From: Brevipalpus yothersi
Taxonomy: Eukaryota > Arthropoda > Arachnida > Trombidiformes > Tenuipalpidae
Reading direction: 5' to 3'
NCBI GenBank assembly: GCA_003956705.1
Contig: QZCP01000412.1
Coordinates: 7,563-71,562, forward strand
Length of the DNA stretch: 64,000 nt
Both the position numbers and the translations under genes were made by a program. This document shows, piece by piece, positions 37,167 to 47,331 of this stretch. Within the stretch, counting starts at the first letter, position 1; each line of letters begins with the position of its first letter. Under the pieces are notes generated by a model. That model was not told the origin of the DNA. It worked only from the letters and a program-made list of their open reading frames with translations, and ran no database searches.

Positions 37167-37393
37167 NNNNNNNNNNNNNNNNNNNNNNNNNNNNNNNNNN
37201 NNNNNNNNNNNNNNNNNNNNNNNNNNNNNNNNNNNNNNNNNNNNNNNNNNNNNNNNNNNNNNNNNNNNNNNNNNNNNNNNNNNNNNNNNNNNNNNNNNNN
37301 NNNNNNNNNNNNNNNNNNNNNNNNNNNNNNNNNNNNNNNNNNNNNNNNNNNNNNNNNNNNNNNNNNNNNNNNNNNNNNNNNNNNNNNNNNNNN

Positions 37394-37455
<62 letters not shown>

Positions 37456-40400
37456 TCTCTCTGGTCGAGCTCTAGGGAGAGAGCTAAGGGAACCTAACAT
37501 GATCGAAGGGAGAGAGAGAGAGAGATCAGACATCAAGATGATCCTGATTTTGTAAAGAGAAGTGAAAATAGCCTTGGAGAAAAGTTGAGAGAATAATGAG
37601 GAGAAAAGAGGAGAAAGAGAGATAAGATATGAATTCTGTAATCATATGACCAGTGAGCATGAGCGTATTTTTAGTGTTGAGTAACCAGGACCACCGCGTC
37701 AAGTAGTACTTAGAACACATGGAAAAAGGAGCAAAAAAGACAAGTCTTGGTAACTATGCGAGAAAAGCTCCCTAACATTTTCGACCTGTTTGAATTAAAA
37801 TGCTATGGTGAAACGACTCCAAAACATTTTGCTGTAGTATCAGCCAGGTAGGGAGAGAGAAAGAGATAGATGGAAAAAAGAGGAGACAGGTAAGTTTACT
37901 TCGATACTTTTTGAAACTGAAATGGATTGAAGTTGAAATAACCGAATGAATTTAACCTCAGGCGATGGTTTCATGAAATGCAAAGTGGCAAAGGAGGAGA
38001 TCATTAAAGATTATGTGAGGAAGTGGAAGCGCATACTCGAAAGAGGACAACAAACAACACACTCAGCCAACAGCTTGGCTGATTTTCGCTCTCTATTAAT
38101 GCCAGTTTACAGGCTGTAAATGTATTCAGCAAAGTTTGTCAAGCAATCCAGTAAAGTGGTCATGGAGAAAAAACTAAAGGGCCAGCATAGACTATCAGAA
38201 CTGTCATGAAACATAGAAGAAGAAAAAACAAGTGGCGAGTCCAAAAGATAGCAGATTTCAAGAGAGAGTGAAATGAAAAATCATGATTATTCCATAGCAG
38301 TGGCTGACCTACTTGGAGAGGATTAAAAAGCGAGCATTCCTGCTGTCAAGGACTAAACAATATGCTACTGCTGATGAAGCGAATGAAGAGTAGCTATACG
38401 CTGGTTGGATGATGCTAGGAATTCAAAATGATCCAGCAGAATTCATTTTTCCCTGATGCTAAATGATTGGGGAAGAGAAAACGAGCTAATTGCAAAAAAA
38501 ACCATCACACACTGGTCTTATCGAATCCAATAGCTGCCAATATAGAATTGAAAAATTTTCCCCTCTCACCATTTCTGTGAGATATGGAACAGAATACGAA
38601 TTTCGAATGACGTGGCTGCCTCATATGATCGGAAAAAATGAGGTAAGTCAAGACGATGAAGGTAGAGAGAGAGAGAAAGAGAGTATACGAGTAAATATGT
38701 TCGAGAATTTTACATGATCCACAATGTGTAGCCACGTTGCCGATCTTTGACTCCTCATTCATCCGAAAGATTCTTAAGACCGTTTAAGAATCTTGAACTT
38801 TTCAGAAAAGAGAGTCAAAAAAAGAGAGTATGAAACAAAGGTAACTTCTTCAACAGATTGTGAGTCAGCCTTAAGACGACCAATCGTTCATAACATATTG
38901 TGTACAGCACGTCTCTTTCTCTTGCTCTCTATCTATTCAGAATAAGTAAGATATGATGAAGAACAAGTTCTACAATGCATGACCAGCCATTAAGTAGGAG
39001 CTAAGGGGGTAGAAATTGTAGTGTGTATATGTGTGTGTGTGTGTGTTGATGGTAGTTTACTGCATAACTGAAGTAGAAACACAGAAAGATGGAGAGAGAG
39101 AGAGAGAGAGAAACAGAAGAAAGAGCGAGAAAGAGAGGATTACGAACGAAGGAGACCGTGAGAGAGGGAGGAAGTAGGGAACCTGCTACCACCATCAGGT
39201 CGAAAAAAGATAGACTAATCAGTCACTAAGACACTCAGCTAAGTGCACTGACTTTCATCCATCGCTGGAGAGAAAGAGAGTGAGATAGGTAGAGAGAGAA
39301 AGGGGAATAGAATAATATTCGAATATCGACTGGATACAGTTGATGGAGAGAGAGAGACATAAGAATGTTAAGCAATACACAGCTATGCATGGTATGAAAG
39401 TGAAGTAAGATGGAGAAAAAAAATGTCCAAGATATGGATGAATGAATTTTCTTGCACAAAGTTACAAGATACTCACATGCAGGCATTCCAGAGCCGCTGG
39501 ATGCATTTGCTCGCCCGGCCTGTTGAGGTCCAAAGTCTTTGATCGTGAGATCACGGAATTCCGAGTCCAGACCATGTTGAATGACTTCTTGAGCATGATT
39601 CGATTGTGTGATTGGTGGGATTGGTTTATGCTGAGTTGTTTGTGCAGAGGGAGTTGGCAGGTGAGATTGCCCGCCTGATTGAGAGGGAATTTGAGACTGA
39701 TTATTAGGCTGCATTGACTGATCCCCCGACTGAGAAGGTCCAGGCATTGCGCCTTGGTGACCCGGTTGCTGCTTGAGGAACTGAGTCTGTTGATGTTGAA
39801 TTTGATTTTGCAAGTTTGCAATTCGCAATTTGGTCTGAGTAATTTGTACATTCAAAGATGACTGAGAGGAATTATTCATAGGACCTCCGTTCTTGTGTTG
39901 AGTGCAACTTGCAGCTTGGAGCTGTGCAAGTTGCTTGATATTTTGGAGCAACGAATTGATCAATTGGATTGTGCCCATAGCCAAAGGTTGATTTAATATC
40001 TGTAATGAAGGGCGGTTGGAAAGATTGAAAGTTTAGATTATTTTGTCAACAAACTTAGTGATTAATATCATGTGAATTGACATTACGCCTTACCTGAGCA
40101 TTCAAATGGCCACCTTGAACGGCCAGTTGGATTTGTTGTACCAAATGTAGAAGTTGCTTTTCGGAAGGCAGGTTTGGCTGACCAGGAACTGCGTTCCTAC
40201 CCGAATGATTCTTCAAGACTTGTTTGAGCTGTGTAATTCGAAATGACATAGATGGCAAATATGAGCAATCTATTGGAATTTCGATTCTAACAACAACAAC
40301 TTACAGAAAGTAATGCAGGATTTGGTGTCTGTAAAGGCGCTTGAGAGGTTAACAAATTTGTGTGAGGAATCCCAAGAGTTAACTGATGTTGATCTCGTGG

Positions 40401-43196
40401 CTGTTGAGATGGTTGCTGAACGTTTGGGTGGTGAGTTGGTGGAGAAGTAGGCTGAATCATAGGAGATGGGTTAGAGAAGCTACCTCTTATATTAATACTG
40501 GGAAGACTAGAAGCGGGGAGGCCAGGGTTCCCACCAGGACTAGGAAGAGTATTGCTGGAGCCCTTTCCTCTCATATCCATATCATTATCACCTTTGGGCA
40601 GAGAAGCTCGTTCATTTAGATCTAAACAGGAGAAATGATCGTCATTAGACATTATATACATTCTAGTAGAGGTTGGTGCCTAAATTTGTGCTAGAAAGGT
40701 AGGTGACCAATGTTCAAGAGAGTACTGTAGTATACAGCCAACAAAGTATCGAAAAAAGAGCGTACCATTTACGTTGTAACCACTGGATCTTAAGGCATGT
40801 TCAATGTCTTCTTTCTGTAGTGAAAACGAACGCAATGAGGAGAAAAAAGAGTGACAAGAATTTAGAAACGCTTCAAGAAACATTGAGCCAGCGAGTTGAT
40901 AGAGAGAGAGAGAGAGAGGAATGGAGAGGGAGACAACACATTTTGTTCGCTAAAGGCTCAAAGGCATTAAGTACGAAAGAGTCACGTGCATCTTACCTTG
41001 CATCCCATATCAAGCAAAAGCTGGTAAACTTTGTCGGATTCCAACGGGCCTTTTTCTCCTGGCAGCTTCATTTTGGGACCATTCCAATTGTTTGAATCAG
41101 TTTCATCACTAGCAAGCCAATTACCCCTTGGTTTCGGATTCCAATACGAGAGCGAGTTGGCAGGGAGATCGGTACCCCAGCCACCAGCACTGATACTACC
41201 TGGTGTACTTGGAGTACCTGGAACACTTTTCATCGCTCCAGCATTATCATTAGCTTTGACACCCCATGAGACAGGACGTTGTGAATTCATTGAGGAAGTG
41301 GAATCACGAACATCACGGACCCCGGTGGCATTATTTGGAATTGTGTTTGTCTTTGGGGGCATATTTGAACTTTGGCTATCCATATGGGTATCTGAGTTGA
41401 TGAGAGACTCAGCCCAACCACGGTTGACTGGCTTATTGGTAGATCCCCAAACTTCGGTACCCAAAGAGCTTATAGTTCCATCATCCCATTCTCCAATGTT
41501 AGGCTGCCCATCTGAGCCACTTTCACCCATAAGACTGTTCATGGGTGGAAGTTTATTAGCCATAACTCCGTTTCCAACAAGGCTATTGTTCGAAGAGAGA
41601 GCAGGTAATCCGGATGCACCAGGAGGCAAACGTATCATTCCAGGACTAGGTGAGGATACCTCTGGACTACTGATCATCATTGAGGGAGGATCATTCTCAT
41701 TCCTATTGGCACTATTGACAGGTATTTTGGCATTCGGACCTTCCTTCCATTTCGATACTTTTGTATTACGATCTGGATTACCCCATACTGAGGTTCCATC
41801 ATCAAAATTGGAATTCGATGGTGGTGCATTTGAATTTGAGGATGCCCCTGGTTGGGCTACCGGTAGAGGTACATTTGATGAGCGCTTCTTGGAAGAATTA
41901 TCACCATCCCATCCAGAAGAATTGGAGTTCTCGTTCTTATTGAAACCCATTGCGGACATAGGGCCCCAATTAGTGAGATTAGATGCAGAAGCATCAATGC
42001 CTTTATCTTTCAAGGCAACATTGTCGGCAGGACTCATTATGCTCATAGCATTATTTGATGAAGAGCTGACGGTAACAGAGTTAAATGCTCCACCGGCACT
42101 CATAGCACCGGTATTGGCAATCAATCCGCCATTGTCGGGTTTGTTAGCTGACGTATTGCCCCAAAGGGAAGTCCCGTTGTTGTCTGAGCTTGATTTGGGC
42201 TCTAAAAAAGTATAATGATGAGTCGAGAGAGAGAGAGAAAAAAAAGAGAGTGGAGAGAAGAGACAGAAGAGGAGAGAGAGAAAGACAGAGAAATGATGAT
42301 CAATTAAAAGTCTCAGCAACAGAACATATTTTTCTCATCCCATTTAAATATCAATAATTTCCTAACTACACATTGCATAGGGCCATCATTCGATGAGCAA
42401 TTGAAAGCAAAAAAGAATTTACATTGTAAAAAGAAGAAGATCAAGAAGAAGAAGAAGAAGAGAATAAAAATCAGATCAAAAAAGCTGAGAGAGAGAGAGA
42501 GAGCGAGAAAGAGAAAAGAGAGAGAGAAAAAAAGTGTGTGTATGGCGTATATAACAAAATGGCGGATGTGAAAACAACATTCAGCAAACCTAACCGCTGC
42601 AGCAGCCAGATGCAGCAGCAACAGCAAGCAGTGAGAAAAGCAAAGCGATATTTAGGTTGATATGAACTGAATGTGTGTGTGTGTATGTATACATGATAGG
42701 AGAGAGAAGAGAGAGAAGGTAGATGTGCAACAGTAACACGAAGCAAAGTGGCTTAGGTAATAATATTATAAAAATGAAAATGATTGATGAAAAATAAAGA
42801 AGATGAGGAAAAAAAGTAATATTCGCAGATGTACATACCATAAAATGCCCGTACATTGTTTGAAGAAGGTACACCAGTCCACAGATTGGCTGAATCTTCT
42901 TCTTCACCCCAAGTACCACCGATATGAGTTGAGGGAGTATGGCCCCATTGATTGGTTGATCCTTTGGTTTTATCAGTCTGGCTGTTATTATTATTAATAC
43001 AATTATTATTATTGTTATTATTTTTCCAAATCTCGGTACCAGTTGCAGACCAAACCAAGCCACTTGACTGGGGGGACGGAGGCAGATCCCAGAGACGAGC
43101 CTGGTCTATCACAGATATACCCCAGTCACCTTTGAGCAAATCATCTTTGCCTTTACTCTCGGTATTCACTTGGTTCGGCCGAGATTCAGAATCCAT
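34733..43196 (-). CDS. gw: Gawky/GW182 (TNRC6) miRNA silencing scaffold
   Basis: The protein binds Argonaute through Trp motifs and recruits PABP and deadenylases in cytoplasmic P bodies. Eight minus-strand coding exons join in phase: 42839-43196, 40997-42201, 40766-40814, 40305-40621, 40094-40228, 39477-39999, 35469-36080 and 34733-35217, giving 1227 residues. The N-terminal half carries many WG/GW motifs (DWGISVID, SLWGNTSAN, SVWGNPDR, PNIGEWDDG, GGWGTDLP). A UBA domain crosses exons 2-3 (about 505-538, VYQLLLDMGCK then KEDIEHALRSSGYNVNG). A Gln/Pro-rich region follows, then a PAM2-like segment (about 980-1015, ISDLVAEFEPGKPWKG..DPHITPGS) and RGPPPGL (about 1094). The C-terminus is Gly-rich and ends GSWQLWSYMQ. 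No RRM is visible. A splice acceptor 14 bases before ATG 43196 implies a 5' UTR intron. Confidence 0.93.
37083..37451. repeat. (GA)n tract containing a 227-bp N gap
   Basis: GA repeats (37083-37166) run into Ns (37167-37393) and continue as GA (37394-37451). The true length of the tract is unknown. Confidence 0.98.
38769..38792. repeat. Perfect 9-bp inverted repeat
   Basis: GATTCTTAA and TTAAGAATC flank a 6-base loop within gawky intron 6. Confidence 0.9.
42556..42565 (+). promoter_or_regulatory. YY1/Pho-like motif in gawky intron 1
   Basis: AAAATGGCGG closely fits the YY1/Pho core (AANATGGCGGC) and stands out in GA-rich surroundings. A weaker relative, AAAATGGCCG, lies at 43530-43539 near the presumed gawky promoter. 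Confidence 0.3.
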
Positions 43197-44142
43197 ACTT
43201 ATATAAGGACCTGATCATAGAGAGGGCAAAAATATATATAATCAAGAGATAGAGAGAGAGAGAGAGAGAAATAGAGAGAGAGATGGATAGAGAGGTGAAA
43301 AAAAGAGAGAGGATAAAGGAAGGAGAGAAGAAGAAAAAACACACACAAAAAACACTATTTGATTTAAATTTAATAGTTAATTTTTCCACAATTTAAAAAT
43401 CTTCATCATAGTAGAGAGACATAACACAGAATCTTTTTTTTTTCACTCTCTCTATCTATAGAAGCAGCAAGCACAAACTGTATGTATGTACACTGTGTGT
43501 AACCTCTCTTCAAGAGCTGCTCAGATTAAAATGGCCGACCTTTCGAACCACTTTTTTGTGCCACTAGTGACGCCACTAGCTTTCCACCCCTCAAGTGCTG
43601 CTCTCTTGTAGCTCATTTTACAACTGAAGTAGAGATTTTTTATTATTTTTTTTTTGCTCGAAATTAAAATAATTCATTTTTTTCACTAACTTGGGATCTC
43701 TTTTCCTTCCTCTTTTCCTGATTCTCGATCAAACCAAAAAAATCACAATTTCTAGATTATTCAAGTTGAGTCGAATTCTTATGAAAAATAAACAATTTTG
43801 TTCGTGAACCACTGTACTTGATGCATTTTTGACAATTGTTTGTTTGATTTTGAGTTTTATCAAGAATTTGTATAAATCTTCATGAATTTTCTTTAGAAAA
43901 TATAGAGATGAAAAACTTTATCACTTTTCGAAATTCGATATAAAATTTAATATGTAATATTTTCAAGCTGAATAATCAAATTCGAAACTGAATACCTATT
44001 TCATTTTTTCCAGATTGACTGGATGAATTTCTAGTTTAATCTCACCATCGATATTCCATAGAATTTAAGTTAAATTCACTCCATGGTAGATGACGGAAAG
44101 AGAAAATAGCTACCCTCCAAAATAAGTTCTATAAAAAATATT
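43197..44142. other. Gawky upstream region
   Basis: It contains a splice acceptor just above the gawky start (ending at 43210), a GA/TA-rich stretch, and a more GC-rich patch at about 43500-43620 with GCCACTAG twice 12 bp apart (43560-43567 and 43572-43579). That patch is the best candidate for the gawky promoter. The remainder is AT-rich and includes the 3' flank of the vWD gene. Confidence 0.45.
43560..43579. promoter_or_regulatory. Direct repeat GCCACTAG x2 near gawky promoter
   Basis: Two identical 8-mers start 12 bp apart, in a locally GC-richer segment 360 bp upstream of the gawky start codon. Confidence 0.3.
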
Positions 44143-46503
44143 CTAATTAAATTCAGTTTTCGGTGGCGAACATGGCCTGCAAAAAATTTGTGATTGAATT
44201 GAATCGTCAGATAAAGCACAGTCACAATGCTGACAAGGCTTGGGTATTGCCGAAATACTGATTCTCTGAGCCAAAATCTTTTGCCAATTCTTATCCAATG
44301 ATCGTTCCAATGAAATAGGAAAGAAGCATCCATCAGAGAGATGGGATAAAACAATGCAAATGTCTTTTGGCAATACAATTTGACGTTTTAGTGACTGTCT
44401 CTCATTTAAGTTCCTACCACTTTTATTTCCTGGGCTTTTGAGAAGATATGTTGTGTTTGAATCGATTCCTAGAAGTGGAAAAAAATTTTCAATCGAAACT
44501 ATTTTCTCTCATCTCAGATTACCAAATCACGAGGAGAAATTTTGTGACATCCAATCGATTCCTTCCAACTCACCTGCCATCACACTTGATTCTCGAAACC
44601 TTCTGGGCATCGAAATCTGTTGATTACTGATCACATGCAGAACAATGCCTTCAGTAAGCAGTATTGATCGTAGATCGTTATAATCGAATCGCGATTGTTT
44701 GACATCGAAATTGTCACACGATTGACAAGACATCAACACAATCGTTTTAGATGATCCCTTACGAAACGGATATTGTGAGGCACGTGCAATTGCTTCCAAA
44801 ATGTTAACTTGAGCTTCCGGTGATGAGCGATCAAGATCGAGACCATCAACAGCTAGTCCAATTGAATCCGAGTCAAACATTATATTACCATTGGCAGTGT
44901 GTAAATTTAAGTAGGACAAATTATTTTTCCTCTTCCGTCCAATACTTATCAAACCAAATAACGGTTTATTTTGTCCCTGGTGAAGAAGTTCCGTTTCCAA
45001 TTGTTTTGCCAATCCAATAAGATTGTCAACAGCATATGCTAAACACAACTCTTCATGCACAACAAACACAATGTCAGCATAATGAGAAGTATTTTGGATC
45101 ATTATTTTTGATCGGGAACCAAATTTTAAATCTTTTCCACACGTTAAACATTGTTTTGGTGGTGTCAGCTCGATACCTTGTTCTTTGGCCATAATTACAG
45201 CGGAAGCAGCAAGATCACAAAATGTTTTATCCATCTTATTGCGATTATTCCGTATCAGTGGCATTAGTTTTGAGCACATTTTGAAATATTTTCCAGCAAT
45301 ATCAAGTCCCGGTGCATAGCTGGTCAATTGGATGTAAAAATGATCTCGTAAATTTTCACACAAATGAGATCCTTTGCTGGTCATTTTCACAGAACCTTGT
45401 CGATTCTTGTGTGAAGATTTACAATGATTCTTTGTCCATCCATTCGATAGTTCTTGACCATTGAGAGCAATTTCCCGGTTCGGTAGTTCCAAGTCATTTT
45501 CAGAATTTCCATCAAAATTTCCAGACAATCCTTTGGTTGTGTTTTGATAACTTTGTGGAATGGAAAATGTGCACAAATCGTAATTCAAATGACATTCCAG
45601 AGTGAAAGTTCCTGTGTGTTCAGTTGAATCTGTCAACAAAATTGAATTGCTTGTTCGAGTGATTATCGTTGAGCCATAAGTGAAAGGCATTTCCACATGA
45701 TGGTTGAAAATTTTCACTTCTCTGTGGCTAAGATTAATTTTGATGATCAGCTCATGTAATTTGATTTCCAGAGTCAAATCGTAAACAGTAGGTGACAGTA
45801 TACTGTATTCAAGACTAATGAATAATCGATGAGATGCAACCTGGAGAAACGTGTACGAACAGTTGGATGGCTTAAATTCAAATGAAAATTGATCAAATGT
45901 AACGATCTGTTGCTGGCTAATTAGTAGAGCAAAGCTTTGCCCAGGATTTTTTGTTTGAGAACTGAGAAGACTTCGAAGTTCACTCAAATGTTCATCAAAA
46001 TCTTTATCCAAATCTACTGTATCTGAGTTCACATTACCAATAGCAGATATTCCAGAAGTTTTTCGATGAATACTGGTAATTTTTTCCATCTTATTTGGAT
46101 GAAGTCCCTTTTTTGATTCCATGAAGACTTGATCACTCAGTTTTCCTGATAATCTTTGATTCTCTTCATCATGAGATTCCTCTTGTATTGCAAAATTATT
46201 TACTCCAGATCGATGTTTAGGCTCGGAGAAATAGTTTGATGCTTCATGAACAAAATTTTCCGCCCTCTCCAAGGTATCAGCCACCCAATTCCAAGCATAA
46301 TCACTGATATCGTCTAAGATTGAGTCTTGCTGATAATATTTGTAATGATCAGGAACTGAGGCATCAAAAGTTGAATATACAGTTAATGAATCGAAATTAA
46401 AGTTGATAAAATCAAAATTAGACTTACTTGATTCAACTAAGGCTAAAATTGTGAAGAAAAAGAGAACAATTTTCAATTCTCCAAGTCTAAAAACATTCCT
46501 CAT
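44143..46503 (-). CDS. Secreted vWD protein resembling the apolipophorin C-terminus
   Basis: Two minus-strand exons, 44574-46503 and 44143-44468, join at ATGGCAG|gtgagt ... ctag|GAATC and give 751 residues. Residues 1-26 are a signal peptide (KIVLFFFTILALVESS core). An acidic region follows to about 195. A vWD domain spans about 200-362 with the signature GLSGNFDGNSENDL, then a Cys-bearing segment (about 380-455) ending CLTC. A vWA-like domain (about 476-628) starts ADIVFVVHEELCL but lacks the MIDAS DxSxS, so metal binding is unlikely. The second exon ends in a small Cys-rich tail (CQHCDC..FCRPC). The order vWD, degenerate vWA-like, Cys-rich tail recalls the end of apolipophorins, from memory. 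The N-terminal lipid-transport module is absent. A perfect internal GTAAGT at 46422-46427 could remove 72 in-frame bases (see findings). Confidence 0.8.
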
Positions 46504-47331
46504 ATTGACTGTATGCGTTTTACACACATTCAATATACACACTTGTAGCACAATAGGAAAACTTTCTTATTGGCATCTTTTTAATGTATCAATGACATCA
46601 TGTCCTCAATAGAATGACAATAAGATAATAATAATTCGTATACACAATGATTCTAGTTTCGGCTCGCTTCTTGATTCTCAACCACTTAAATCACATGACT
46701 TAGAGCCTATTTTCAGTGTTTCCTAGAGAATGAATTAACATATTCATAGCTAATTAGAGCAAATGCTGAATATTGAAGATTTTTTTAAGGCTGCTAGCTA
46801 ATAGCTACCATATAGATTTGAAGAATTGAGAATTTGAGAGTATGATCTCATTTTGTTAAAAATTCGACTTTTTTCTCCATTTGAAGACATAATTTATACC
46901 AATACAAATATGCATGAAAAAATCTTGAATGAAATCTGACTAAATTTCAGAAATTTTTTTTTATTTTGCAATATTAAAATGATATAATTAGGATTTCACA
47001 CTGGTAGTTAAATCGATTACTCATTCTGAGAGATCAATATTTACCGATATATTTATGGAAGAATTGTTCAAAATAGATCAAATGATCCAAGAAGACATTA
47101 TCAACAATTCCATGTGAAAATTAATTTCGGATAAAGGGAGACGCTGGTATTGAAAACTTATTCATTCTGAAAAAAATTCTCGATTCGCAGAGAATTCACG
47201 CTCCAAGATATTTGATATCGAAGCAATTAAATATTGAGTAAGTGAAATTTTTTTTTAATTTCTCAAAATTCTTTGAATACCAAAGTCAATCTAGCAATTT
47301 CGCTCAGTATTATGAAATCCAGCCATTTTTC
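46504..47331. other. Intergenic between the vWD gene and the ABCC gene
   Basis: AT-rich and largely featureless. It must hold the vWD promoter and the ABCC 3' UTR. I looked for further apolipophorin-like coding on the minus strand here and saw none. Confidence 0.5.

Larger units (their letters stand above)
36081..39476 (-). other. Gawky intron 6 with assembly gap
   Basis: A 3.4-kb intron between the Q-rich and PAM2-like exons. It is dense in GA repeats on the + strand, contains the N gap (37167-37393) and a perfect 9-bp hairpin at 38769-38792. No exon was recognised; frames reading into the Ns are artefacts. Confidence 0.8.

Noticed and set aside
41031..42215. A 394-residue open frame antisense to gawky exon 2
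   Set aside because: It is exactly opposite a conserved, in-phase GW182 exon and has no family resemblance; Ser/Asn/Gly-rich codons leave the complementary frame open by composition.
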